Of a stretch of DNA of 64,000 nucleotides, positions 25,862 through 33,499 are shown piece after piece. The first letter of the stretch is position 1. Each line of letters opens with the position of its first letter. The notes beneath the pieces are model-generated. The model made no database searches. It saw nothing but the letters and a program-made list of their open reading frames with translations, and was not told the DNA's origin. Source of the DNA: Acidimicrobiales bacterium (GTDB lineage Bacteria; Actinomycetota; Acidimicrobiia; Acidimicrobiales; Bog-793); the NCBI GenBank assembly GCA_035294085.1, contig DATGLP010000020.1, forward strand, positions 1-64,000, in the 5' to 3' direction. Position numbers and translations under genes: made by a program.

Positions 25862-26798
25862 GCACGACCTCCTCCGCCCGCTTGTCCGGGCGCAGGCCGC
25901 GCCAGGCCGGGTGGCGCAGCCGCCCGGCGCGTGTCCAGCGCGCGAACTCGACCTCCCCGACGAGCGACGGCTCGACCCAGCGAACGGCGACGTCGGGCGG
26001 CGCGCCTCGCACCGGGGCGCCCGTCGCGAGCCGCTCGAGGCGGCGAACGAGCTCGCGCCGCGCCTCCTCGCTCATGCCCGAGCCGACCCGCCCCACGTAC
26101 TCGAGGCCGGCGGCCCCCTGCACGGCGAGCACGAGCGCGCCGATGGTGCCGGCGCGCCCGGCCTCCCCCGGCGTGTAGCCGGCCACGACGACCTCCTGGG
26201 TGCGGACGTCACGCACCTTCACCCACGCCCTCGAGCGGCGGCCCGGTTCGTAGGAGCTGTCGTCCCGCTTGGCGACCACCCCCTCGATGCCGGCCTCGCG
26301 GGCCACGGCAAGCGCCGCCTCGCCGTCGCGTCCGGCGTCCGCTGGGACGGCCGCGGCGGCGCCAGCGATGCCGAGCTCCTCGAGCAGCGCTCGCCGACGG
26401 AGGTAGGGCTCGGCGAGCAGGGACCGGCCGTCGAGGTAGCAGACGTCGAAGAGCAGGTACGTCACCGGCACGCGGCGGGCCGCAGCGGCGACGCGGCGCG
26501 CGCTCGCGACGTTGAGGCGCTCCTGTAGGCGCTCGAAGCTCGGGCGTCCGCGCTCGTCGAGGGCGACGACCTCGCCGTCGAGGATGGCGCGGCGCGCGCC
26601 GAGCAGCGAGCCGAGCTCGCCGGTCTCGGGGTACGCGGCGCCGATCGACCGGCCGCGGCGCGAGCGCAGGACGACGCGTCCGCCCTCGACGAAGGCGAGC
26701 GCGCGCAGCCCGTCCCACTTGAACTCGAACGTCCAGCCAGGGCCGGCGGGGGGACGCCTGGCCGGGACGGGGAGCATCGGCGAGAGCGCCTTCGGCAC
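25854..26798 (-). CDS. ATP-dependent DNA ligase (LigD/LigC-like ligase domain)
   Basis: A 314-residue ATP-dependent DNA ligase with adenylation and OB domains only. The nucleophilic lysine is in FEFKWDGLRAL (motif I), motif III is VTYLLFDVCYLDG, motif IV is EGVVAKRDD, and motif V is RAWVKVRD. It would seal nicks after AMP transfer and likely works with the polymerase encoded just downstream. AAGGAGG lies a few bases upstream of two GTGs (26804 and 26798); I chose 26798 for spacing. Anything upstream in frame looks non-coding. Confidence 0.9.
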   Translation of the reverse strand: MPKALSPMLPVPARRPPAGPGWTFEFKWDGLRALAFVEGGRVVLRSRRGRSIGAAYPETGELGSLLGARRAILDGEVVALDERGRPSFERLQERLNVASARRVAAAARRVPVTYLLFDVCYLDGRSLLAEPYLRRRALLEELGIAGAAAAVPADAGRDGEAALAVAREAGIEGVVAKRDDSSYEPGRRSRAWVKVRDVRTQEVVVAGYTPGEAGRAGTIGALVLAVQGAAGLEYVGRVGSGMSEEARRELVRRLERLATGAPVRGAPPDVAVRWVEPSLVGEVEFARWTRAGRLRHPAWRGLRPDKRAEEVVRA

Positions 26799-27189
26799 CG
26801 GCACCTCCTCCTTCGCCCTCGCGTCGCGAACCGCTGGCGGCGAGGCCCTCGGCCCGGCGCGCGAGCGGCCGGGAGCCGCACCGCCGACCGGGTCAGTCGC
26901 CGTGTCGGCACGGCCGCACGCGCCCGGACCTCCTCGTCTCCGGCGCCTCATCGGCTCCCGGATCCGGGCGGGGACCTCCTCCCTCGCAGCGCCGACCACC
27001 GCGCCGGTGCGACCTGGCACCAGTCTGCCCGCCGCGGGGGTCCTCGCGGCGGCGCGCGCGGCCGTTCCTGCCAGTGTGCGCGCGCCTGCGAGGGCCCGTA
27101 TCCTTCGGGGGACCGCGTGACGACGTGAGGCGAGAGTGCGTCGCGAGGCGTGTCTGCCCGCATTCGGCGAGGCGAGGAGCACGAGAGCG
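26799..27189 (+). other. Gene-free divergent region between the ligase and the anti-antisigma gene
   Basis: About 390 bases with Arg-rich frames on both strands that show no family resemblance. It must hold promoters for the ligase operon (leftward) and the sigma switch (rightward). I see no clear -35/-10 pair and no RNA gene. Confidence 0.5.
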
Positions 27190-27528
27190 ATGAACGACGT
27201 CCTGACGGTCTCGGTCGCTCGCGATCGAGGGGTCCCCGTGGTGACAGCGATCGGCGAGGTCGACGTCTCGACCGCTCCCCTGCTGCGCGACGGTCTGCTC
27301 GGCGTCCCTGCCGACGAGCCGCTCGTCGTCGTCGACCTGAGCGAGGTGACGTTCCTCGACTCGACCGGCATCAGCGTCCTCGTCGCCGCCCGCAAGCGCG
27401 CCCTGGGCGCGAGCGTGCGCCTCGTCGTGACCCGACCCCAGATCGCGAAGGTGCTCGAGGTGACGGGCCTGGCCTCGCAGTTCGAGGTCGTCGCTGCGCG
27501 CCGCGAGGCGCTCCCGGCACGGTCATGA
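27190..27528 (+). CDS. STAS-domain anti-sigma factor antagonist
   Basis: A 112-residue STAS protein of the SpoIIAA/RsbV type. The phosphorylatable serine lies in TFLDSTGISVLVAARKRA, the hallmark loop. Unphosphorylated protein would bind the antisigma partner and free the sigma factor. The ATG at 27190 has GCACGAGAG upstream. Its stop overlaps the antisigma gene start as ATGA, so stoichiometric expression of the pair is likely. Confidence 0.93.
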   Translation: MNDVLTVSVARDRGVPVVTAIGEVDVSTAPLLRDGLLGVPADEPLVVVDLSEVTFLDSTGISVLVAARKRALGASVRLVVTRPQIAKVLEVTGLASQFEVVAARREALPARS

Positions 27529-27998
27529 CCGCACGCGAGGAGCCCGAGCGCGACGCCCTGCGCGGACTCGGGAGGGAACGCGTCCTCCTCTCGCTTCCGG
27601 CCGACGCGCGCTTCGGCGCGCTCGCGCGCATGTGCGCGAGCGCCCTCGCGTCCCAGCTCGGCTTCGCCGTCGACGAGATCGAGGACCTCAGGCTGGCGGT
27701 CGACGAGCTCGTGATCTCGACGACGGCCGGCGCCACCCCGCAGGCCCGAGCGGATCTCGAGTTCGTCTTCAGCGACGAGCTGCTCGAGATCACGTGCACC
27801 GCCTCGGGGGTCGTCGCGGATGACGACGAGGAGGAGCCCGACTCGGGCGATGCGGGGATCCTCCCCCAGCGCATCCTCTCGGAGCGGATCCTCGACGCGC
27901 TCACGGAGGCCCACGCCATCGAGCGCCAGTCGATCAGCACCCGACGCGGCTGGATCCAGGTGCGCCGAACGGTCGGCGACCGCGATGCAAGAGGTTGA
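27525..27998 (+). CDS. RsbW/SpoIIAB-like antisigma factor with degenerate ATPase fold
   Basis: A 157-residue protein in the place of SpoIIAB/RsbW between antagonist and sigma factor. The start of the HATPase-like domain is recognisable (VLLSLPADARFGALAR and EIEDLRLAVDELVISTTAG). The N-box asparagine and the glycine-rich G1/G2 boxes that bind ATP are not evident, and an acidic loop (DDDEEEPDSGD) sits where the lid would be. It may bind its sigma factor without kinase activity, or be inactivated in another way. It overlaps both neighbours (4 and 14 bases). Confidence 0.75.
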   Translation: MTAREEPERDALRGLGRERVLLSLPADARFGALARMCASALASQLGFAVDEIEDLRLAVDELVISTTAGATPQARADLEFVFSDELLEITCTASGVVADDDEEEPDSGDAGILPQRILSERILDALTEAHAIERQSISTRRGWIQVRRTVGDRDARG

Positions 27999-28728
27999 AC
28001 GCGACGACTCGGTGACGGCGCTCTTCCACGAGTACGCCACCACCCGCGATCGGCGCCTCCGGGACCGCCTCGTCACCTTGCACCTCGGGCTCGTCGAGCA
28101 GCTCGCTCGGCGCTTCGCGAACCGGAGCGAGTCCTTCGACGACCTCTACCAGGCAGCCTCCATCGGCCTCATCAAGTCGGTCGAGGGCTTCAACCCGGAC
28201 CTCGGCTTCGAGTTCTCCGCCTACGCCACGAAGACGATCGTCGGCGAGCTCAAGCGGCACTTCCGAGACCGCGGGTGGTCGGTGCGCGCCCCGCGGCGCG
28301 TCCAGGAGCTCTACCTGAGCCTCGGCCCGATCCTCGAGGAGCTCTCGCAACGGCTCCGGCGCTCCCCGACGGTCGCGGAGCTCGCCGCGGCGGCTGCCGC
28401 CACCGAGGAGGAGGTGCTCGAGGCGCTCGAGGCCGGCCACGCCTACCGCTCGGCTTCGCTCGACAGCCCAGGACCCGAGGGCGACACCCTCGGGGGCCGG
28501 CTGGGGAGGGAGGACGAGGAGTTCACGACGGCGGAGGATCGAGCCGTCCTCCTCCCGTACCTCAACGCCCTGCCCGAGCGCGAGCGCCTCATCGTCCGGC
28601 TCCGCTTCGTGGACGACCTCACCCAGTCGGAGATCGCCGCCCGTGTCGGGCTGAGCCAGATGCACGTCTCGCGGCTGCTCGCCCGCAGCCTCGCCGCGCT
28701 CCGGGAGGCGCTCGCACGCGACCTGTGA
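27985..28728 (+). CDS. SigB/SigF-family RNA polymerase sigma factor
   Basis: A 247-residue group 3 sigma factor with regions 2, 3 and 4. Region 2 shows SFDDLYQAASIGLIKSVEGF and FSAYATKTIVGELKRHFRD, region 3 RRSPTVAELAAAAAATEEE, and region 4 LTQSEIAARVGLSQMHVSRL. These direct stress, developmental or envelope regulons in actinobacteria. The ATG at 27985 overlaps the antisigma gene by 14 bases. Control is by partner switching with the two upstream proteins. Target promoters cannot be named from this window. Confidence 0.95.
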   Translation: MQEVERDDSVTALFHEYATTRDRRLRDRLVTLHLGLVEQLARRFANRSESFDDLYQAASIGLIKSVEGFNPDLGFEFSAYATKTIVGELKRHFRDRGWSVRAPRRVQELYLSLGPILEELSQRLRRSPTVAELAAAAAATEEEVLEALEAGHAYRSASLDSPGPEGDTLGGRLGREDEEFTTAEDRAVLLPYLNALPERERLIVRLRFVDDLTQSEIAARVGLSQMHVSRLLARSLAALREALARDL

Positions 28729-28910
28729 GCCACCCGCCGTTCGTGCCGAGAGGTCGCCTACGGCTCGCACCGGGCGCGCCGTCGAGCGACCCGAGACGAG
28801 ACGAGAGCACGCCGTGCGCGAGCACGTGCGGCTCGCGGTTAGCAGCGCAGGGCGAGCGGGTAGGCAGCTTGCGCCACGCGACGACGCCCGTGCCGCAGAG
28901 GAGGCGGATG

Positions 28911-29219
28911 ATGCAGCACCGGACGCGACGCCTGCTACGGACCGGCCTCGCCCTGGGCCTTGGCGCAGGGCTCGCCTACTTCCTCGACCTGCGAGCGGGG
29001 GCGGCGCGCCGCGCCCGTGCGCTCGGGACGCTCCGCGCCACGTGGCGCCGGCTGGTCGAACAGGCCCCACCCGCGATGAGGGGACTGCCGGCGCGGATCA
29101 GGCTCGGCTCCTCCGCCCCGGCGACGCACGTCCCCGAGGAGCAGCCGGACCACTCGCCGCCGCCGGCGCCCGACGGGTCGCAGGCGCCCGCGGCCAGCGG
29201 GACCGAGCGCAGCGAGTAG
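28911..29219 (+). CDS. Small single-pass membrane protein, YtxH-like
   Basis: A 102-residue protein with one N-terminal hydrophobic helix (TGLALGLGAGLAYFLDLRAG) followed by an Arg-rich stretch, like YtxH-type and related actinobacterial stress proteins whose helix ends in a YxxDP-like turn. The rest is a Pro/Ser-rich tail. GAGGAGG precedes ATG codons at 28908 and 28911, and I chose the second for spacing. It lies 182 bases downstream of the sigma gene and may belong to its regulon. Confidence 0.6.
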   Translation: MQHRTRRLLRTGLALGLGAGLAYFLDLRAGAARRARALGTLRATWRRLVEQAPPAMRGLPARIRLGSSAPATHVPEEQPDHSPPPAPDGSQAPAASGTERSE

Positions 29220-29609
29220 CCAGCGCGCCCACGCGAGCCGACCGACCCTCCGGCGGTGGGACGAGCACCTGCCCGCGAGACGGCGCTCGCGCCCGCAGGC
29301 CGCGGCGAGCTGGGTCCGCCTCGGTCGGCCGACGCTCGCTCTGCTCCGGACGGCGCGCCAGCCCTCCGGTCGGTGCTCGTCCACGCGCCCCGGCGCCCTC
29401 GCGCGCCGGCGCGACCGGGCGCCGTCGAGGCGCGAGTGGCGTCTGCCGAGCGCCATCACGCGGCGCACCCTCGACGGGCAGGGACCTGGCGGTGGCGCTG
29501 CGCCGGCGCCGCGAGGCGCCAGTGGCGAGGGAGCAGCGCGCGGGCGGTAGCGTTGGTCACGGCGCGCCGCAGGGCGAGCCCAGGTGCCACGGGCTGCGGG
29601 GAACGAGGG
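29220..29609 (+). other. Gene-free stretch upstream of pfkA
   Basis: About 390 bases without a believable gene. TAGCGT at 29548-29553 could be a -10 element for pfkA with a leader of about 50 bases. Otherwise I see nothing in it. Confidence 0.45.
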
Positions 29610-30641
29610 ATGCGCATCGGAGTGCTCACCGGAGGCGGCGACTGCCCTGGCCTGAACGCCGCGATCCGGGCTGTCGTGCGCAAGGCGACGGTGAGCTACG
29701 GCGACGAGGTCGTGGGCTTTCGCGACGGCTGGCTCGGCGTCGTGCGCGACGAGGCCTCTCCCCTCGACGTCGAGCGCTGCCGCGGGATCCTGCCGCGCGG
29801 CGGCACGATCCTCGGCACCTCGCGGGCGAACCCGTTCAAGCTCGACCGGGGCGTCGACGACGCGCTGGCGACGGTCGACCGCCACGGCCTCGATGCCCTC
29901 GTCGCCATCGGCGGCGAGGGGACCTTGAGCGTGGCACGACGCATGGCCGAGCTCGGCGTCCCGGTCGTCGGGATCCCGAAGACGATCGACAATGACGTGA
30001 ACGGGACCGACGTGACGATTGGCTTCAACACCGCCGTGCAGATCGCCGTGGACGCGATCGACCGCCTCCACACGACGGCGGAGTCCCACGATCGGGTCAT
30101 GGTCTGCGAGGTCATGGGGCGCCACGTCGGCTGGATCGCCATCCACGCCGGCCTCGCCGCCGGCGCGGCCGTCGTGCTCGTCCCCGAGCAGCCCTTCGAC
30201 CTCGCCGCGACCTCCGACTGGCTGAAGCGCCGCCACGCCAAGGGGCGCTACGCCTCCATCGTCGTCGTCGCCGAGGGGGCGAAGCCGGTCGAGGGCACCC
30301 TGGACCTGCCCGCGCCCGAGGTCGACCGGTACGATCACGAGCGCCTGGGCGGCATCGGGTCGGTCGTGGCCGCCACCATCGAGCGCCAGACGGGGCTCGA
30401 GTCGCGCGTCACGATCCTCGGCCACGTGCAGCGAGGCGGCTCGCCCTCTGCCTTCGACCGGGTCCTCGCGACGCGCCTCGGGCTCGCGGCCGTGGATTCG
30501 GCGCACGACAAGGCCTTCGGCACGATGGTGGGCATCCACGGCACCGAGATCGGCCGGGTGCCGCTCGCCGAGGCGGTGGGCGAGCTGAAGCGCGTCCCAG
30601 CGAGCCTCCTCGAGGACCTGGCGCACGCCTTCACCGGCTAG
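29610..30641 (+). CDS. pfkA: 6-phosphofructokinase, predicted ATP-dependent
   Basis: A 343-residue PfkA-family kinase that makes fructose 1,6-bisphosphate. GGGDCPGLNAAIR opens the protein, IGGEGTLS holds the glycine that typifies ATP use rather than the aspartate of PPi enzymes, and GIPKTIDND holds the lysine found in PPi enzymes and also in actinomycete ATP enzymes. MGRHVGWIAIHAGLA and HVQRGGSPSAFDR are standard. The glycine/lysine pair matches Streptomyces-type ATP-PFK. The ATG at 29610 follows GAACGAGGG. It is monocistronic, with a hairpin after it. Confidence 0.94.
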   Translation: MRIGVLTGGGDCPGLNAAIRAVVRKATVSYGDEVVGFRDGWLGVVRDEASPLDVERCRGILPRGGTILGTSRANPFKLDRGVDDALATVDRHGLDALVAIGGEGTLSVARRMAELGVPVVGIPKTIDNDVNGTDVTIGFNTAVQIAVDAIDRLHTTAESHDRVMVCEVMGRHVGWIAIHAGLAAGAAVVLVPEQPFDLAATSDWLKRRHAKGRYASIVVVAEGAKPVEGTLDLPAPEVDRYDHERLGGIGSVVAATIERQTGLESRVTILGHVQRGGSPSAFDRVLATRLGLAAVDSAHDKAFGTMVGIHGTEIGRVPLAEAVGELKRVPASLLEDLAHAFTG

Positions 30642-30654
30642 AGCCGACCGGACA

Positions 30655-30680
30655 GGCGAGCCTCGTCCCGCCGGCTCGCC
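30655..30680 (+). terminator. Hairpin downstream of pfkA
   Basis: GGCGAGCC (30655-30662) and GGCTCGCC (30673-30680) are perfect 8-base arms with a 10-base loop, starting 13 bases after the pfkA stop. There is no T-run. Confidence 0.6.
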
Positions 30681-30789
30681 GCCGGAGGCGCCGCCGACCG
30701 CCCCGGACGCGCGGAGCCCACGGACCGCGAGCCGCTCACGCTGCGGCGCTCGCGCCGGAAGCTCGTTGGCGGCGCGAACCGCCCGTCGC

Positions 30790-30795
30790 TAGGGT
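30790..30795 (+). promoter_or_regulatory. Leaderless-type -10 element for the CopD-like gene
   Basis: TAGGGT is followed by six bases and then the GTG at 30802, with no ribosome binding site. Confidence 0.5.
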
Positions 30796-30801
30796 CGGGA
30801 C

Positions 30802-31236
30802 GTGGCGCTCCCCCCCGACAGCTCCACGGTCGCCGCCCTCGCCGGGGCGACGACCGCCGTCCGCCTGTCCCTCCACGTGACCGCGGCGGCCGTGTGGGTC
30901 GGCGGCCAGCTCACCGTGGCCGGTCTGCTCCCCACCGTCCGCCGGCTCGGCGCCGGCGCGCCGCGCGCCGTCGCCCGGGCATTCGGCCGGATCGAGTGGC
31001 CCGCCTACCTCGTGCTGCTCGGCACCGGCGTGTGGAACATCGCCGCCACGAGCACCGGCCAGTCCTCGACGTGGCGCGCGGTGCTCGTGGCGAAGGTGGC
31101 CGTGGTCGTGCTCGCGGGCGCCGCGGCCTTCGCCCATCAGCGCGCGCGCTCGCGCGCCGCGCTCGGCGCCTACGGCGCCCTCACCGCGCTGGCATCGCTC
31201 GCAGCCCTCGTGCTCGGCGTCGTCCTCGCCGGCTGA
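30802..31236 (+). CDS. Four-helix membrane protein, CopD-like
   Basis: A 144-residue integral membrane protein with four hydrophobic segments. The first contains a histidine in RLSLHVTAAAVWVGGQL, a pattern shared with the CopD/YcnJ-type and related heme- or copper-linked membrane proteins; the second helix has WPAYLVLLGTGVWNIAA. Assignment to CopD is a resemblance, not a firm match. It lies directly upstream of the Fur-family regulator but each gene appears to have its own promoter. Confidence 0.6.
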   Translation: MALPPDSSTVAALAGATTAVRLSLHVTAAAVWVGGQLTVAGLLPTVRRLGAGAPRAVARAFGRIEWPAYLVLLGTGVWNIAATSTGQSSTWRAVLVAKVAVVVLAGAAAFAHQRARSRAALGAYGALTALASLAALVLGVVLAG

Positions 31237-31268
31237 CGCCGGCGTCGGGGACGTCGAGGACCTGCCGC

Positions 31269-31274
31269 TACACT
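31269..31274 (+). promoter_or_regulatory. Candidate -10 element for the Fur-family gene
   Basis: TACACT would start transcription near 31281. The leader then holds GAGGAG (31291-31296) six bases before the proposed AUC start at 31303. Confidence 0.45.
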
Positions 31275-31302
31275 CTCGACGCAGCGACGTGAGGAGCGAG
31301 CC

Positions 31303-31782
31303 ATCAGCGACCTACTCGAACGGCTTCGCGAGCGGAACTGGCGGGTGACCCCTCAACGGCGGGCCGTCGCCGAGGTGCTCGACGGGGTGCACGTGCACCT
31401 GACCGCCGAGGCGGTCCACGACGCCGCGCAGAAGCGCGTGCCAGAGATCAGCCTCGCGACGGTGTACAACACCTTGAACGAGCTCGTCACGATGGGAGAG
31501 GTCCTGGAGGTCGCCACCGGGAACGGCCCGAAGCGCTACGACCCGAACGCCCGCCTCCCCCACCACCACCTCGTGTGCACCTCGTGCGGAACGCTGCGCG
31601 ACGTCTTCTCCGTGCGCAGCGACCACGTCGAGCTCGCGCCCGAAGACCGCCACGGCTTCCTCGTCACGGGCATGGACATCGTCTTCCACGGGCTCTGCCC
31701 GGCGTGCGCTGCCAGCCGCAACGGCGGCGCTCAGGGCTCGACCGTCTCGGCCGGGACCGTGCCGAGACGGCCCCGGCGGTAG
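31303..31782 (+). CDS. Fur-family metal/peroxide-responsive regulator, probable AUC start
   Basis: A Fur-superfamily repressor. The winged helix includes RVTPQRRAVAEVL and ISLATVYNTLNELV; the dimer/metal domain has HHHLVCTSCG and a second pair CPAC near the C-terminus, giving a structural zinc site. The first helix (SDLLERLRERNW) is encoded upstream of the first usual start, the GTG at 31345, and no ATG, GTG, TTG or CTG lies in frame further up. GAGGAG precedes an ATC at 31303 by six bases, so I propose AUC initiation (159 residues). Fur, Zur or PerR type cannot be settled. The 3' end overlaps pirin by 52 bases. Confidence 0.82.
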   Translation: MSDLLERLRERNWRVTPQRRAVAEVLDGVHVHLTAEAVHDAAQKRVPEISLATVYNTLNELVTMGEVLEVATGNGPKRYDPNARLPHHHLVCTSCGTLRDVFSVRSDHVELAPEDRHGFLVTGMDIVFHGLCPACAASRNGGAQGSTVSAGTVPRRPRR

Positions 31783-32690
31783 TCCTCGAACGCCTCCCGC
31801 AGCTCGCGTTCGCTGTTCATCACGAACGGCCCGTACCAGGCGACGGGCTCCCGGATCGGCTCGCCGCCGAGCACGAGGGCCTCGAGGGGCCGCCCGCGCC
31901 TGCTCGCCGGTGCGCCCACCACGACGAGGTCGCCCGCGCCCAGCACGGCGAGCTGGCCTGCCTCGAGCGGGCGGGCCTCGTCCCCCACCCTGCCGGACCC
32001 CGAGAGCGCGTAGACGAGTGCGTTGTGGCGCGCCGGCCAGGGCAGCTCGAGGCGGGCGCCCGGCTCGACGGTCGCGTGCACGAGGGTGATCGGCGTGTAC
32101 GTCCTGCCTGGCCCCACGAGCCCCGCCAGCTCTCCGGCGATCAGTCGGACGAGCGCGCCCCCGTCCGGCGAGGTGAGCAGCGCCGACCGGCTCCCTCGGA
32201 TGTCCTGGTAGCGAGGGTGCACCCACTTCTTCGCCGCCGGGAGGTTGACCCACAGCTGGATCCCGTGGAACAGGCCGCCCGAGGCCACGAGCGCGTCCGG
32301 GGGCGTCTCGATGTGCAGGATCCCCGCGCCGGCCGTCATCCACTGGGTGTCGCCGTCGGCGATGAGGCCCCCGCCCCCGTTCGAGTCCCGGTGCTGGAAG
32401 GCCCCGTCGATGATGTAGGTCACCGTCTCGAAGCCGCGATGGGGGTGCCAGGGCGTGCCCTTCGGCTCGCCGGGCGCGTAGTCCACCTCGCCCATCTGGT
32501 CGAGGTGGACGAAGGGGTCGAGCTGCGCCAGCGGGACACCGGCGAACGCACGCCGCACCGGGAAGCCGTCCCCCTCGAGCGCGTGCGGCGCCGTGGTGAC
32601 CGAGTGCACCGGCCGAGGCCGGGCGGCCGCGCGATCCGCGACGACGACGCGAGGCAGCGCGAGTCGGTCCTCCACGGAGATGGCGGGCAT
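31731..32690 (-). CDS. Pirin-family cupin protein
   Basis: A 319-residue bicupin of the pirin family. The N-terminal metal site is visible as HPHRGFE, the histidine in GAFQHRDSNG, and the HIE of GAGILHIETPP. Pirins can act as quercetin dioxygenases or as redox-sensing regulators; the role here is open. The ATG at 32690 is followed by the usual PFVHLDQMGEVDYAPG segment. It converges on the Fur-family gene with a 52-base overlap and is divergent from the next membrane-protein genes. Confidence 0.9.
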   Translation of the reverse strand: MPAISVEDRLALPRVVVADRAAARPRPVHSVTTAPHALEGDGFPVRRAFAGVPLAQLDPFVHLDQMGEVDYAPGEPKGTPWHPHRGFETVTYIIDGAFQHRDSNGGGGLIADGDTQWMTAGAGILHIETPPDALVASGGLFHGIQLWVNLPAAKKWVHPRYQDIRGSRSALLTSPDGGALVRLIAGELAGLVGPGRTYTPITLVHATVEPGARLELPWPARHNALVYALSGSGRVGDEARPLEAGQLAVLGAGDLVVVGAPASRRGRPLEALVLGGEPIREPVAWYGPFVMNSERELREAFEDYRRGRLGTVPAETVEP

Positions 32691-32797
32691 GTCCCCGGTA
32701 ACGCCTCGCTCGACGGGCTTGTTCCCGGCCGGGGCGCTGCCCGATCGGGCAGCAGGGCGGGAGGTCCGACGGGAACGTACGCGGCCAGCATCGCTGC

Positions 32798-33499
32798 GTG
32801 CGTCGGCGACCCGCCGGAGCGAGATCGCCGCGGCGCGCGGCGAGGGGCGCGCACCGCGCCCGCCACACCTCCCCCCGCCGTGACGCGGTCGCGTGGCTCG
32901 CGCTCGGCCTCGCCGTGGCGGCGGCTCTCGCCTTCTCGACGCGCCTCGCGGCGGTGCGCGCCGAGCCGCCGGCCCGCTCCGCAGGCGCGGCCCGCCTGCC
33001 CGCGAGGAGGCCGGCGCCACGACGCCTCCGGCCGGTGCCACACCCCCCGCGACGGCGCCCGGGCGCCGACCGACCCACGTACCGGTCGGGCCCCCCGCGG
33101 CGCGAGCGCGCCGCGACGCCCGCGGTGGTCCCCCCGCCCAGCGTGCCGGCGCAGCCGACGTCGGCCGGTCCGCCCGATCGCCGCGGCACCGGCGAGCGCC
33201 GCACGATGCAGCTGCACGGTCAGCTGCGCTACCCGGCGGACGTCGCCACGACCTACCCGCTGGCTGCGACGAACGGCCAGGTCCTCGCGTGGGTCCCCGG
33301 GGGCGGACCGCGGCCACTTGCGCTCACGCTGCGCTGCGGCCTCGCGAGCGCGACGCGCACCGGGCGCGGCGAGCTCGCCGTCGCGGTGGTCGACGCCAGC
33401 GCGCCGTGCTCGCTCACCGTCGCCTTCGCCGGTTCGAGCCGGCTCCCGGCCACCTACGACGCCTTCGTCGCCTACTCCGCCCCCGCGAGCAGCTCGTGA
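32798..33499 (+). CDS. Hypothetical secreted or membrane-anchored protein upstream of the LysM-BTAD gene
   Basis: A frame of 233 codons with a hydrophobic helix near residues 31-48 (VAWLALGLAVAAALAFS), a long Arg/Pro-rich linker and a C-terminal domain beginning near QLRYPADVATTYPLAATNG. Its stop overlaps the GTG of the LysM-BTAD gene as GTGA, which supports the C-terminal half. The start is uncertain: GTG 32798 is only the longest choice. The linker reads equally well in a second frame (a Thr/Pro/Ala run), so a frame error cannot be excluded. Confidence 0.5.
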   Translation: MRRRPAGARSPRRAARGAHRARHTSPRRDAVAWLALGLAVAAALAFSTRLAAVRAEPPARSAGAARLPARRPAPRRLRPVPHPPRRRPGADRPTYRSGPPRRERAATPAVVPPPSVPAQPTSAGPPDRRGTGERRTMQLHGQLRYPADVATTYPLAATNGQVLAWVPGGGPRPLALTLRCGLASATRTGRGELAVAVVDASAPCSLTVAFAGSSRLPATYDAFVAYSAPASSS

